Shown here piece after piece: positions 1 to 12,434 of a stretch of DNA of 64,000 bases. This DNA comes from Cryptomeria japonica (taxonomy: Eukaryota; Streptophyta; Pinopsida; Cupressales; Cupressaceae): the NCBI RefSeq assembly GCF_030272615.1, contig NC_081413.1, positions 182,542,951 through 182,606,950 on the forward strand, given 5' to 3'. The notes under the pieces were generated by a model. That model saw only the letters and a program-made list of their open reading frames with translations. It was not told the DNA's origin and did no database searches. Every line of letters starts with the position of its first letter. The stretch's first letter is position 1. The translations under genes were made by a program, and so were the position numbers.

Positions 1-1309
1 TTTAATTATATGCATAAAAGTGTTCCTCCATGCAAAATTTCAAGTCTTTGTGAATCCATTTTCTTTGTTTAGAAAGCTCAATCTGTTTGTAGTTTGTATG
101 GTTTGACAAGTCCCTATTTCAGTAGCTAGTTAGAGCCATGTTTTGCATGAGTGTAAAAGTTTCCTCAATGAATGTCATATCGAAATGTTTGTTCCGGGCT
201 ATTTCTGGTACAAAAGACAAGCTATGTTTCAAATTTCAAGCTCCTTCTAATCCGTTTGATCAGTTTTCAAAAGGGTTTCTTGAGCCATCTTTTTTAGTGT
301 TTCGTACTTTCATTGCTATATCAGTTAAAGTTGCTATTTTCATAAGCGCACCATTTGTACCCAGTCAGCCTTTTGGTTGAACTAAGCATTCTGAGATTTG
401 ATATGTACTTCAAGGTACCTATGCCTCAGATTTGAGGGTCTACAGAGATCGTTTGATATTTTTAAGAAAGGCATCATGAGTTGCCTACGCATTGACTTCA
501 TCAGGTCCGCAGTGTCGACAAAGCCAGTAGGTCATCTTTGACCATTAATATCTATTCACTCAGGATTCATCTTGAGAAACCGTTTTGTAGAGTTCATGTT
601 TGTATATCAGAGTACACGCTTTTCAGATGGCGAAGTCTAGAAAGGTGTTTTGACTAGTTTGAAAATTACGTCTTCACGAATAAATGCGAAAATGTGGTGC
701 AGGGGCCTAAAAGTTGCAAAACTCAGTTTAATGATCCAAAAATGGTGCCGATCATTTCTAGAGGTATGTTTAAGGTTTGTGAGGCATTTCAAAGGTTAGT
801 TGCATGAAAATGATTTTGTTTTTAGTTGGACCCACTTCGAGCCCCGACTCGGCTCATGCCCGTGCATTAATTTATGGCAAAATTGTCTAAAAGAAAAGCA
901 TGTATCTTCTAAAACCAAGTTGGGTATAGATGCAGTGCATCCTTGTCACCTCCATTTTCATAGCAATGACTATCTAATCATATCAGTGTAGCTTTTCCCT
1001 GTGGATACCGAGTCATCTACCTGATCAGAGGATATTCAAATTGGTTTCAATCTAAGCAAACATGTTTACAAACCTTCAGAGGGATTTGGTCCATTTTTAT
1101 TTATTTATTTAGAGAAACTCCATATATCATTGGGACTGAAAAATTTAGCAAAGGTCTACGTTTGGAGTTTATTGTTGAAATAGCTTCTGGAGCTTTTTCT
1201 CGACTCTTGTGGTTATGAGAGCAGGCTTTTAAAACCTCAGGTAAAACCAAATCTCTATGTTCCTTTTCAGCATTTCCTCTGCGTGTTTGTTAAAACGTAG
1301 AAGCTTAAG
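1..1309. other. No supported gene
   Basis: I see no recognisable coding or RNA gene here. The short open frames, such as the 80 codons at 138-380, match no family I know and have no neighbours that support them. The stretch is probably old repeat-derived sequence. Confidence 0.4.
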
Positions 1310-2080
1310 GCAAAATGCAAACTGGTAGCTTCCTCCCTACATGAAGTTTGGCTCTTAGAAGACTTCATAAACTCCAGCGAATGCATTGCCTAGTGTATTG
1401 CCATTTCATTGCCTATGCATGGTGTGTGGTATTATGGAGATGGCGTGGGGTTTTCTGAAGTCTTCTAGCAAATACATCCTCCGTAGCATGTAAGAGGTTG
1501 TCATTTTCCCCTTTCTACATGGAGTTTGGAGAGCATATAAAAAAGGAGCAAATGGCATTATGGCAAGTGTAAAACCAACACTCTCCCTCCTCTGTGTGGC
1601 ACATGGAATTGATGGCAATTGATAGGTCTGAAGCATCAAAGTCCTCCCTCTCTGTGTGGCTTTGGTAGAGGCTTCAAACTCCAAGCAAATTACCCTCTGC
1701 GTAACTAGTGAGGAAGGCTGCAGAAACATTCAAACATAATAGCAATTGGCCACATTAAACAATGCACCAATATCCCTTGGCATGGTGGATGAGAACTACA
1801 GGCAACATGGTGTGGTCTCCTCCCTGCGTGTTAAATGAATTGGAGTGGCAGCATAGAAGTCTTAGGCAAAATGCATAGGCAGATGTAATAAAATCCTCCC
1901 CTATGAAATGGAGAAGAGGAAACATGAAAAGTTTTCAGCAGATGCAAAATTGGAAGGTATAAAGCCTATTTTCTTCCCTTTTGTGGTGTGTAAGGCGATT
2001 TCCATTAAAATTCTTAGGCATGGTGCCAAAGAAGAGAGTAAATCCTCCCTGCATGTGAAAATTTCAAGCAAAATGCATTG
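1310..2080. repeat. Degenerate short-period repeat region
   Basis: A loose module recurs every 60-90 bases: a TCCTCCCT-like core followed by TGTG, and then GCAAAATGCAT or a similar string. Cores lie near 1330, 1475, 1583, 1641, 1817, 1891, 1970 and 2042. The copies are diverged and the period is irregular, so this is an old minisatellite-like array, perhaps part of a decayed LTR. No coding potential is seen. Confidence 0.4.
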
Positions 2081-2159
2081 CTAGGCAAAATGTTTTAGTC
2101 CCACATTGCTTGAGCATTGGAGAATTTTGGTATTTAAAAGCAAAAACAAACACATCCAT

Positions 2160-2730
2160 AGTGTCAAAGCCTTAAGGGCTTTTGACACAAGGTGTCGGTT
2201 GGGCACCCAGGTGGACCCCACGTGCATGGGTGCATTTTCTAAGGCGACCAAGGAAGTCGAGTGGTGACCAGGTGGACCCCACGCAAGCATGGTTCTCGAG
2301 GTAGGCAAGTTTTGCAGGCAAAGGGTGACTTAATTGCTGAGCAATTTTGACATAGATCGATGACACACGTTGTTTCGCGAGGTGAAGATACATGCCAATT
2401 AAGCATCAGGAAGTGGCAAAAAGATTAATGAGTGAGCAAGTTCCATGAAGATCAACAAAGTGCATTGCTTCGCGAAGCAGAGATGCTCACCCGTTAAGCA
2501 TCACGAAACAACAAAGAGTTAAAGATCGCACAGGTTCAGCAAGATCCAACGGTGCGCGTGGTTTTGCGAGGCAAAGATGCACGCCTGTTACCCTTCATGA
2601 AATGGTGAAAGTTGACGTGGTAGGTCCAAGTGGTAGTCCAGTGATGGTGACGAGGAAGAAAAATGGCAAAAGATGATGTGTCATCCCAGGTGGCACCCAG
2701 TGGACCCTCCTGATGAATCACAAGTTGCCA
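2160..2730 (+). repeat. Fragment related to the element O LTR, opposite orientation
   Basis: The stretch carries motifs GATCCAACGGTG, TTTCGCGAGG, CTTCGCGAAG and AAAGATGC in the order seen in the reverse complement of the module array at 28380-29540. The match is at module level, not base for base, so this is a diverged relative. Element O lies on the minus strand, so this fragment comes from a related element in plus orientation. It also contains two GTGGACCCCACG-type segments about 70 bases apart. Confidence 0.5.
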
Positions 2731-3954
2731 TGTGGTAGGGCGTTAAGAGTTTAAAAGGTGAAAAATCAAAGTTAATGATATAGTTGAAACTATAGGGAAA
2801 AATCCAAAAATTTAAATGATGGTGCACATAGTGAGGATTAATTCGCCCACAGGTTAATTTTTTGTCAAATATAGAGGTATTATATATCATCGAAAAGCTC
2901 TCGGAATGAGAAATCCAGTCATGAAGTTTGTTTCAACAAATGTGAGATATTTCGAGAGAAGTTTCCATGGGAAGGAGAAAGGAAAATATTTAGTTGGAGT
3001 AAATGGACACTTGACAGTGTGATATGCAAATCTGATCTTTTTCCCTCCTCTTCTCATTCCAATTTATTCTCAATTGTAAGGGTTCCAGAATTTTGGAGGA
3101 AGTGCTCCAGATTTCATGGCTTCCAGTTCTGAATTTCTTGACCCAAGTTTATAAAAGCTCTTTGGTTTGTTTCAGGGTGTAAAGATTACATTGCAGTATT
3201 GTAGATGGTTTTTCTAGTCATAGGTCTTACTTGTGTCAGGCATGAGTAAATTTCACACAATGTTGTCTCTAGGCATGTATTTCATTGTCATAAATTGAAT
3301 CCTCAAGAAGGATGGAATTTGTCAATTTCTAGGAGATTGTTGTGGTTGTTTGTAGGTATCTTTCAATGAAAGTTTTAAATTCTGTAATCAGTCATAAATA
3401 ATGAAACATGTGTCCCAGATCTGATAATTTTGTGAATGAATCAAGTAATGCATTAGTATAAGGTATTGATGCAGGAATATCTTGTAAAGAAAACAATTTT
3501 GCAACTACGATTTGCATTTTGCAGTTCTGTGTGTGACTCTGTTGCCTAATGAACAAGGCACTGGTCTTTGAAAGATTTGGGGATAGTTTCAGATTTATAA
3601 ATTTAAAGACAAATCTATTTCCCTTTATGTTTAAGGGGTTGTTTCCTATTCATTCCAAGCTTTGTTTCATCCATTATTTGTATAAGATCTAGCCAATTTG
3701 TATGTGTTTTCTAGTTTTTTGAGCTTGTGGAATGATCTATTTGCTTATTGTTGATGTAGTCATATGTCTGTAACTATTGTATTTAATGCATCAAAAGGGT
3801 GCCCCCCCATAGGTCTAGCAGAACCCGAAGTGCAGGAGGATCAATTAGGGTCCTATGTTATGGCTTCCAAGTCCTAATATGTTTCATAGACTGAAATTGG
3901 CCATTTCATAGAAGGATTGCAGGTGAACTTGGGATAATCAGTTTTGATGAATCC
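2731..3954. other. No supported gene; unclassified sequence beside element O
   Basis: No convincing coding region is visible. A TTATAAAAGC string near 3145 could be a decayed LTR TATA box, but nothing downstream supports it. A run of C follows GGGTG near 3800. The segment ends at the left end of the element O LTR. Confidence 0.35.
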
Positions 3955-3974
3955 AATAGTGTCACCACTTTTGT
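3955..3974 (-). other. Possible remnant of an O primer-binding region outside the left LTR
   Basis: Read on the minus strand, the bases just beyond the left O LTR resemble those just inside the right O LTR: an A-rich spacer followed by GTGGTGACACT, against GTGGCGACTCT at 37084-37102. About four mismatches occur in twenty positions. Ordinary flanking host DNA should not show this. Similarity then stops. Confidence 0.35.
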
Positions 3975-4232
3975 TGTTCTCAAATTCTGATTCCCTCCTA
4001 TTCCTCCCTGTAAGAAAATTTAATAACTATGTCTGTATATGAAGAGGACACCAAGAAAATAGAATTCCAGACTAAGATATAACAAGGTTTCAACAAAACC
4101 TTCTACACTTCGAACTTATCCAGAGCTCAAGTGGGTATACCTTTTGTGAATACTTTCACACTTTTAAATTGAGATCCACAGTAAACCAATGCTAAAAACC
4201 TATGGACATCATCACCTCACTAAAACTGAAAC
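3975..4232 (-). repeat. Element O left (3') LTR, outer segment
   Basis: This segment aligns with 37110-37370 of the right LTR. It is cut off at 4232 by the Tat element, and the LTR resumes at 23915. It is the terminal part of the LTR in element orientation and ends GAGAACA on the minus strand. No gene lies in it. Confidence 0.8.
4228..4232. repeat. Target-site duplication of the Tat element, left copy (GAAAC)
   Basis: These five bases precede the TGTAGACG start of the 5' LTR. The right copy at 23910-23914 is GATAC, one mismatch. The uninterrupted right O LTR near 37370 shows the empty-site context, which confirms the junction. Confidence 0.8.
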
Positions 4233-5671
4233 TGTAGACGTATAAAAAATGACCATATTCCTAAATGAATATTCGATGTTTATTTTATTCCCATTCCTCT
4301 ATTTAGTTAAATTTAATTTAATGAAATCACCCACATTCTTCTATCTAATTAAATAAATTATTCAATTTATTTAGTTAAATTCACTTAAGCCTTTTACATC
4401 ATTTAATTGAATAAATCATTTTATTTAATTAAATTTACATTTAATTTATAGTTTACCCCAAATTGAATAAATCTAATTTATTTAATTTCCAAATTTGTAA
4501 CCAAATTGAAATAAAACAATTTATTTTAATTAATCCTATTATCTCTCATCCACTTGCAAAATCCTACATCTCCCACTTTCCTCCTAAACCCTATTCCTAA
4601 TTTCTTCTAGAATCCATCTAATCCTAATCAATTAACCCAAATCTATTCATTATCCCCTTTCCCTAAATTTGAGGAGGTCACTTCTCAAATTTGGAGTAAA
4701 GTCTTCTAAAAGCATTAAAGCCTTTATCCATTCAACAAGCTAACTTGTTGAATACCCCCAAATTTGTCCCCAAAGTCTTCAAACCATTAATGGTTAACTA
4801 ACCCTTAGTGGCAGGGTTAGAGACTTTTTGCCTAACTTAACCTACATCTAACCCAGGGGTCTTATCAAGCATTCATTGCTTTGACCATGTTTATTCCTTT
4901 AACCCTTGCACAAGAATTTATCCCTTGGGTAAAAGCTTTATCCATTGGATAACCCTAACCTAACCTTAACTCTTACCTTCTAGGGTAACCATGAGGTCTT
5001 CTCAAGCATTTAATGCTTCTTTCATCTCCTCTCAAGCAGTCTTATGTTGACAATTGTCACCATTTCATTGGTGAAAATTGTAAGCATTGATTGATAACTT
5101 TCAATCCTGACCCTTGATCAACTCCTTCAATCTTGACCATCCATTGCCCTATTTTCACTATAAATAGAGCTCTCATTCCTCCATTAAGAAGATCCATGTA
5201 AGCTATTAGTATCTCATTTATGCTCAAATTTATCAATACATCTAGCTTCTCTTTGTAATAGGAATTAATCTAATAAGCATTTTAGAGTATTTCCTTCATC
5301 ATTATCTTAGATCATTAACTATTATATCATATTAGGATAGTATTTCTACTAACCTTGTCATCTTATAATCTTGTTTACTTCATTTGTAGAATCATGCATA
5401 GATAGGATGCATTTCATGGTAAAATTAATCTAAAGCATCCCTCGTTCTTGCATTTTTCATCCTTAAGCCACTTTTCTCAATGATCTGAGAGCAAAGGCAT
5501 TGGCTCGAGGGACCTTGTGAGATAGAGAACCATGGAACCAACCTTAGGAAGTTGAGTCATTCTTCATGACTCCATAACTTGCACCAAGAAGTCCCGTGGG
5601 TGTGTGAACAAGCCACTTTGAAACCACGTTTTCACATTTTAAGTTTCATCGACATGCTTTTCTCGCACACA
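4233..5671 (+). repeat. Tat element 5' LTR
   Basis: It starts TGTAGACG and ends CGCACACA, and matches 22490-23909 closely. Its first 300 bases are AT-rich, with repeated TTTAATTAAAT strings. A TATA box lies at 5159. Compared with the 3' LTR it keeps about 50 bases just upstream of the TATA box that the 3' copy has lost. It lacks about 30 bases near 4430 that the 3' copy has. Confidence 0.9.
5159..5166 (+). promoter_or_regulatory. TATA box of the Tat 5' LTR
   Basis: TATAAATA is followed by GAGCTCTCATTCC and is kept in the 3' LTR at 23397-23404. Its place in the second half of the LTR fits the LTR promoter, with transcription probably starting about 30 bases downstream. The start itself is inferred. 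Confidence 0.65.
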
Positions 5672-5675
5672 TTTC

Positions 5676-5693
5676 TGGCGCCCACCATGGGGC
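5676..5693 (+). other. Primer-binding site of the Tat element
   Basis: TGGCGCCCACCATGGGGC begins four bases after the LTR end. The TGGCGCC start fits the 3' end of a host tRNA used to prime minus-strand DNA synthesis. I do not assign the tRNA. Confidence 0.65.
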
Positions 5694-5779
5694 GCTACCC
5701 CATTAATCAAATCGGTTTTTAAAAATAATCACTTTTGCAGGTACGCAGGAAACAAGAATCAACACGTAGGGAATGACCC

Positions 5780-6015
5780 TTAGCGCATCTGGTTAATATT
5801 CCAGCGCATCCAACTCACTTTTTAGCGTGTGGGATTCATTCCCCAGGGTGTACAAACCATATTTTAGCGCATCATCTCTACTAACATTTTCCTGTAGGTC
5901 TCGGCGTGGGAGAAAAATAGAGCAACACATTCAAAAAATAGTTCAGCACATCGGGTCTGTCCAATAGCGCATCCTAGTTATCTTGTAGCACGTACAGTCT
6001 ATTCTGTAGCGCATC
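5780..6015 (+). repeat. TAGCGCA-type motif array 1
   Basis: About ten copies of TAGCGCATC and variants (AGCACATC, AGCGTGTG, AGCACGTA) recur every 20-40 bases. The intervening sequence is not repeated, so this is a dispersed motif and not a simple tandem repeat. The same motif returns at 7537-7902, and on the opposite strand at 21463-21900. Confidence 0.7.
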
Positions 6016-7536
6016 ACAGACATAGGTAAAATTAAAAAATTGTAATCGAATTTAAAACTAGACTTGTTGAAGTCCACAAAAATCCATAGACATTTCTAAC
6101 TGTTTTACTTGGTATTTTGCAGGTTTTTTTGGACAGTTTATTGCAGATGGGAGCTTAGTTTTATTTCTAGAATCCTAAAAAAGTTTAAATTTTTACTAAC
6201 TTGTTTAAGTTAGTTAGAATTTAGAGTTTTTTTAAATTCTTGTTGGATAAAATTGAACTCACTTTGTTTGGGCTTATAAAAAGAACCACAAAACAATCCT
6301 TTTTGTTTTTCCCAGGGAGACAAAATCTTCCATTGGGTTTTAAAAAGAACAAAAAGCAATTTTTCAAGTTTTGCAATCAAAAGGGCTTAAAAAGAACTTC
6401 ACCCTCCTTTGGTGCATAAAAGGATCCATTTTTAGTTTTTGCAAAGTAAAGAATCACACAAGTCCAAAAGTCATTTGCAACTAAAGAGGGAAGGTCTTCC
6501 CCTTTCAATCAATTTCTTTTGTTGACCAAGCATCGCATTTATTTTGTTGACCAGGTTCCTTTTCAAAAGATTAGAAAATCATTGCCTTAAAAGGATAAAA
6601 TAAATACCATGTTTTCATGGAGCAACATCTCCATATAGATTTAGCAAATCATTGCCTTGAAAGATAAAAATAACTTTGTTTGCCTTGTCTCGAAAGTGGA
6701 AGGAATATGCTCTCCCCTTAACTAGGTGATCAAAAAGCCAGACCACTCTTATGCTTTCAGTCATACAGCCTTTAAATCCTTTAGTAGGCCTGCCTTCCCG
6801 AGTGGTTGAAAAACTCTTAAAGCCATTTTTGGCTGGTGTGAAGGGAACGACCTAAGTGGGAAATGACTTTGAAGCCAAGTGTTCCAACCCACTATAATCA
6901 AAAGTGAAAAGTGATGAAAGTCCTTTTCAACGGTTGCGCGCAGCGATTAGTCTTCCCCTAGTATCCTTGAGATACGTAAAGCCTTTGTTCTAAAGGTTGG
7001 GAAGCCTCCTAAGGGAGTTTATCACTGGCGGCCGAACGGGAAGCCTGATTATGAACCTTAGCATAGAAACTTTGAGCCGAGTCAGTATCCAAACATTTGT
7101 AATATCATAGTGCAAGGGTGGGGAAGAATCCACCCCCAAGATCACTCACCATATATCTCCCAAGATAACTATTCAATTGTGAAGCAATTCACATTGGGTT
7201 AACTTCTGGCAAAAGGAAAAAAAATGGGTGCCCCCTAGGGGGTGACACGGTTGTTTGAGCTAACGGAGTATCGAGACTAGTGGGCTATGGTATTACTTAT
7301 GACCCTTGAATAAAGCATATGACTGAATTGCTTGTTGTATCTAAACCTATTGAAACATTTTTGGGATTTGAACACATCCTCGCAGAACATACACTCATTG
7401 TTTAGATTAAGCAAAATGGTTATCTCTTTGGTGTTGTGTCTTCATTTGTTACTTCGGAAAATCATCTATCAACACTAAAAACTTAGCAAAATTCCAAAAA
7501 TCACAGAAAAGTAACCAAGTCAAACTATCAGGACAA

Positions 7537-7902
7537 TTTAGCGTGTAAGAGAAACTTCTTAGCACATAGAAACCATCTTTAGCACATTAGACCTTCACCT
7601 TAGCACATTAAGTGTAAATGTTAGCGCTTCATTAGAATCCAAAACTAGCAGTTTCAAGTAACGCTTTTTGAAAAAAGTTTAGCACGTTGGAGCATCAGCT
7701 TAGTGCATGAAAATCAAACCTTAGTGCATAGGGTTTAACAGTTAGCGCATTGGCAGCCCATATTGGCGCATAACCTTTTGAACGAAGGCAAAATCAAAAC
7801 AATCTAGTTAGCATGTAACAAGGGGCAGCTTAGCATGTGGAGTCTTTTTTCTAGTGCTTTGAGAACTTTCTATAGTGCATCACGTCTCTGCTTTAGCGCA
7901 TA
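7537..7902 (+). repeat. TAGCGCA-type motif array 2
   Basis: More than ten copies of TTAGCGCAT, TTAGCACAT and TTAGTGCAT are spaced about 20-35 bases apart, ending some 850 bases before gag. Variation is mostly C/T or G/A within the core, as expected from deamination of a CpG-containing motif. Confidence 0.7.
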
Positions 7903-8751
7903 GCCAAAACAAGAAAAATAGGGGGCAAAACAAAGGTCGTTTTTGAAAAATTTGAAAACAATTTTAGAATCTTTCCTTCCTCAGCCTGAACTTCATCAAA
8001 CAAAAAACCAAAAATAGAGTATCAAAAACTATTTCCAAAGCAAGTTTTCCATCAAACAAAGTTGTCCAAAATCTGAAACTAGTCACAAGATAACACATCT
8101 CTCTTATCAAAATCAGAAAACCTCATCACAAGTATCAAACAGGTCCTTCAATCAAATGGATTTTTATCCCAAAACACACTTGTTTTAAAACTCCAAGTTG
8201 TCAAATCAAGTTTTCATATCGGGAAAAGTCATATTCCATATCATTTGACACACTTTGTCATGAGGGGGCATCTAAACATTCATTTTGATAAAGTAAAACT
8301 TGAGTTTCCAAAACAAGTTAAACTAAATCCAAAACAAATCAAAGGAAACCATTGATCACTTGTGCATGACTAATCCTCATATTCTGAGAAGAAAGAGTAT
8401 ATATCATAACACTAAGTTGAAGAAACAATGACCCGGTTCTTCGAAACTTGCCAAAAGAAATATTTTTTGATAAATCAATCACCAACTCTTCAAATCTCAT
8501 CGCACATTCCTTCATCATATATGCTTGTATCTTCAAAACAAAACCAACGAATTTGACAAGGAACATTGAGGAGTAGGGCATTCTGTCAAAAATCAGCATT
8601 CAGTCAACGCATAAATCAAGGAGGGAAGATCAATCTAGCCTTCTTTCCTGAAGACTGCATCACTTACAACATACCCCGATTTGAACCACCAACCCCTAAG
8701 AAACACATCGAAGAGGAGTTCATTCCCTTTGTCACATAAAGTTTTTACTAG

Positions 8752-11700
8752 ATGCCCGTTGTTACTCTCTCTCAACGAAACAAACAAAGCAAAATACAAC
8801 CGGAATCTAGCATGAATAAGAGATTATCAAATCCTTTCGAGGGTCTGCATCTAGAGGACACTAAATTACTAAGTAACTCCTTTAGGAGTCAAGAAAGTGC
8901 TTCATTTCAAAGGCTTGTGGAAAGGCTCATGGAAAATGACAAAGAAAAATATCTGCTCATGCTCACAAGCAAAGGAGTTAAACTTCCTGAAGATTTGGAC
9001 ATTGACATTTTTAGAACAAGATCTCAACATTATAAATATCAAGAATGACAAAGAGAGGAAGAAGCCTATGACCCTAAACAAAACATACATGCGCAAAATC
9101 TACTAGAATAGAACTTTCCCGAGTAAGATATCCCTGAGCAAAACATCCCCAAACCAAACATATCGTTCCACACACCATTTCAGCTGAGAACAAGTACAAG
9201 GGAAGAACCCTTTCCTCAGCAAAATAATGTACCTTTGATTGCTCTCACTCAACAAATGCAAATGTTGCAAAAACAAATGCAATACATGCAACAAGAGACA
9301 ACAGTACGATACTCCTTAACTGAAATTTGTCCTTATCTTTTTGACATACGATTGAGCATGGTGCCTTTTCCCCCAAACTCAAACATTCCCAAATTTGACA
9401 AATATGATGGGAAAAGCGATCCTCATGATCATGTATGATAATTCTGTACAATGAGTCTAGAATTTTGTTGGCATTTTTGATGTTTATGTTGTGATTGTCA
9501 TTGATGGACACACACTTGTATTGAGATCCACTTTATATGTATGAGCTAGAGCTCAACCGGTATCTGTTCCAACCAGTATGTTGTATTCTAGTCTTTAGAC
9601 TATTGGTGATTTTGCAGAATGTGTTTCTCGGTCTGAAGTGGCATGTCGACCCCAAGCAGTTCGTAGATCCCAAGTGGTACAAGGGAGCAAAGTGACATAA
9701 CACATTCTTACCAGTCTTCATTTGTCAAACTGGCAACCAGTATTTTGTATGAACCGGTAATACTCTGCGATGAGTTACCAATCCACCGATTGTTTGACGG
9801 TGCTGACACACTGATGGTGCTTCTTGTTTTGTGTTACTGAGTATGTCTAGATTCATTGAACCTAGGAAATTGTAATGGAATCCTATTGGACTGACATGAA
9901 ATCAGATTCCTTTAAAAGCACATCATGTCTAGGGTTTTAGGTTGTTGCTGAAAAGGTTTATGTTGTGTTAGGGTTTAAGGTGGTTGTTGAGTTGTTGTAA
10001 GAGTGATCTTATTTGAGAAGATAAAGTTGTAACTAAGTGAGAGATAGAGATGACTGAAGTAATGTTAGAATGCATTAGCAATGAGCTATACTGGGTCTAA
10101 CCAGGTAGTTTGTGCTATTAGATATATCAAACACTTGTTGATTACTCACATCTTTGACAAGTCTGTAGCCCTTAACTAGGTAGGCCCAAAAGCCTTTGTA
10201 AAATCCTCTAACTAGGTGGTTCACCTCTTTGAATCTAAAATCCTCTAGCAAGGTAGTCTTTAATCGGACTTATCTCCTAACAGAGATTAAGATTCCTAAC
10301 AGGATCTGTTCTAGTGAAGAACATTGTAAGACCTTAACCAGTCTGGTTTCTATTCTGCAGATAGTGACTTGTGAGTTCCATCTCACCGTGGTTTTTCCCA
10401 TTTAGGTTTCCACATCAAATATCTTATGTTATGGTTGTATTTCTTTTGTGGGTGAATGCTTTATTTGCATTTTGGTTTGCATGTGTGATAACCGATCTGT
10501 CTGTTAAACTGTTTTACTGGTTTATCTTCAGACTGTTTAAGTGTTTAAGTACAGAGATTTTAGGCATACTAATTCACCCCCCCCTCTTAGTATTTATCAA
10601 ATTTTCCCATGATGACACCTATTTGATGAGGTTATTCCTAAGAAGCTTGGGAGGGCAAACAATGGAATGGTTATCCAAAATCACACCTCCTGTCAGATCA
10701 TTCGATGAATTAGTCAACAAAATCATAACTCAATATTCCTATAACATTTAGCATGCTATCACCATGTTAGCTATCTGTAATACCAAATAGAAAAACAATG
10801 AAACATTCATGGTATTCCTTCAACATTGGCGGCATATGGTTTCGAGATATCCTCGAGATGTGCCTGAAAAGGAAAATATGGAGATTTTCATCGACAACTT
10901 GAATAGTGAGATGAGTTACATACTCAACCTTCAGTGCATACCATCTTTTTCCAAGTTGACTGAGAATGGCATCCAAGTAGAAGAAGCATGTGTCAAGAAA
11001 GGAACATTAAAATTCTTCAAAGAAGGAACAAGTTCATCCAATTACAACAACCAAAACAACAACAACTTAGACAAATCCAGATTCTAGACCAGAAACAAAA
11101 ACACTAGGAATGAAGGAGGCAATGAATCAAATGATCCAAAAGCCAAGCAACCCGTGCTCGCGTTATCAAGTAATCCTCAAGCTACAAATAATCCCAAAGG
11201 TACCAACCAAGGCACCAACACCTATGCACCAAATACCAATCAAGATCAACTCAACACAAACAACACCAACAATGCCCAAAACAATAATACCAATCGAGGA
11301 CCTAATCCAAACTCACGAGGTAATGCAAACAACTTTCCAAAACGCATTTACACACCACTAGGGCAATCACTAGAGTAAGCATTCAGAGAAATCTTCGCAA
11401 ACAAAATTATTTGCTTACCAGCGATCAACAACTTTGAACCACAAATCAAACCACCCTGGTGGAATGACTCACACTTTTGTGATTTTCATCACAACAAAGG
11501 TCATCAAACAAATGATTGCATGAGATTGGAAAACATTGTTCAAGACATGATCGATAGAGGCGATTTGACAATTGATGGTCTCAAGACAAATGGTGACCAT
11601 GGAGCCTTTAATAATCCTCTTCCCAACTACAACAAGGATGGAGCTTCAACCTCAAACAATACGCGTGGGGCTCGTATCAATCACATATACAATAACACCA

Positions 11701-11849
11701 TCAATCATATATCAGTGGAGGATAATCAAGTGAACGTTATCACAATCAGAGACAAGCGTGAACATGAATCTTTCAATGTAACAACCAGAGCTCAAAAATA
11801 TGTCTTAAAAGGGCATATGTCAATGGCAAACACCATACCAAAAATTTAA
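8752..11849 (+). pseudogene. Tat gag (capsid-nucleocapsid), interrupted
   Basis: The frame starts at ATG 8752 and encodes the structural Gag part of the polyprotein, which would package element RNA in the cytoplasm. A Q/M-rich segment near 9240 precedes a core with PKFDKYDGKSDPHDH, typical of Tat Gag. After the solo LTR (9466-10599) the frame resumes at 10605 with DDTYLMRLF and GGQTMEWL. An Asn-rich low-complexity stretch at 11030-11370 follows. A histidine-variant zinc knuckle, CDFHHNKGHQTNDC, lies near 11479-11520. In-frame stops include 9437-9442, where Arg and Glu codons seem to have become TGA and TAA. The protein continues in frame into the protease. Confidence 0.8.
9466..10599 (+). mobile_element. 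Solo copia-type LTR inside Tat gag
   Basis: This 1134-base insert starts TGTTGGCAT and ends TTTATCA. It is flanked by a perfect 5 bp duplication AATTT (9461-9465 and 10600-10604). Removing the insert and one duplication restores the gag frame exactly. Near its end it carries the C-tract signature AATTCACCCCCCCC then TCTTAG that marks the copia LTRs of this window. No internal region remains, so it is a solo LTR, probably left by LTR-LTR recombination. Its sequence differs from Copia-1, so it is another family. Confidence 0.88.
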
Positions 11850-11903
11850 TATGATCTAGTCAATCAACTGCGCAAAACTCCTGCTCAAATATCTATACTA
11901 GAG

Positions 11904-12434
11904 TTGTTGAAACTTTCACCAAAATACAAAAACATATTAGAACAAGTGTTACTAGAAACCAACGTACCTCAAGATCTGGATGCTGACAAATTCCAAGCCA
12001 TGGTAGCTCATATGACAGGGCCTCATAACCTCACTTTTTCTGAGCATGATAATATCTCATTGAGCCATCCACACAATACTCCACTCCACATTGAAGTCTT
12101 GGTCTACAAGCATCGAGTCAAAAGGGTATTAATAGATGGAGGAGTTGGACTCAATATCTGTACCTTGAAATTTATCCATACATTAGGCTTCTCTGAGAAA
12201 TCTATTGATCCACGCAAAAAGATCACTATCAAAGCATATGATGACGAAGAGAGATCATCCAAAGGAATAGTAATGTTGCCAATTCAAGTAGGACCAATAC
12301 AAAAGGACACTATGTGCCAAGTCTTGGACATAGACCTCACATACAATATCTTATTGGGTCGACCTTGGATACATGAAATGCAAGCAGTACCTTCCACTTA
12401 TCATCAGTGTGTTAAGTTCCCCTACAATGGATAG
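11904..12434 (+). pseudogene. Tat aspartic protease domain
   Basis: This is the retropepsin part of the polyprotein, which cleaves Gag-Pol. The active-site segment reads LIDGGVGLNIC: the catalytic Asp is present and the usual DTG/DSG is DGG, as in many Tat proteases. The second hallmark, ILLGRPWIH, and the downstream AVPSTYHQC also fit the lineage. A stop (TAG) at 12432-12434 ends this open segment, but the frame carries on into the linker. Confidence 0.85.

Larger units (their letters stand above)
5694..8751 (+). other. Long 5' leader of the Tat element
   Basis: Three kilobases separate the primer site from the gag ATG. No open frame of note is present. The leader holds two arrays of a TAGCGCA-like motif (5780-6015 and 7537-7902). 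Between them lie direct repeats of phrases such as AAATCATTGCCTT near 6580 and 6645. Long leaders are usual in the Tat lineage, where an extra ORF or an intron may lie there, but I cannot support either one here. Confidence 0.6.

Noticed and set aside
138-380. 80-codon plus-strand open frame as a host gene
   Set aside because: No family match, no supporting context, and length within chance for AT-rich DNA.
5730-6125. Leader intron suggested by TTTTGCAGGT strings at 5735 and 6115
   Set aside because: Acceptor-like strings are common in T-rich DNA, and no matching donor or frame benefit could be shown.
5780-7902. TAGCGCA arrays as a CRISPR array
   Set aside because: The motif is only 7-9 bases, irregularly spaced, degenerate, and lies in a plant retrotransposon leader. 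There are no cas genes.
9466-10599. Intron in Tat gag
   Set aside because: It has LTR ends, a perfect target duplication and no fitting splice logic. It is a solo LTR.
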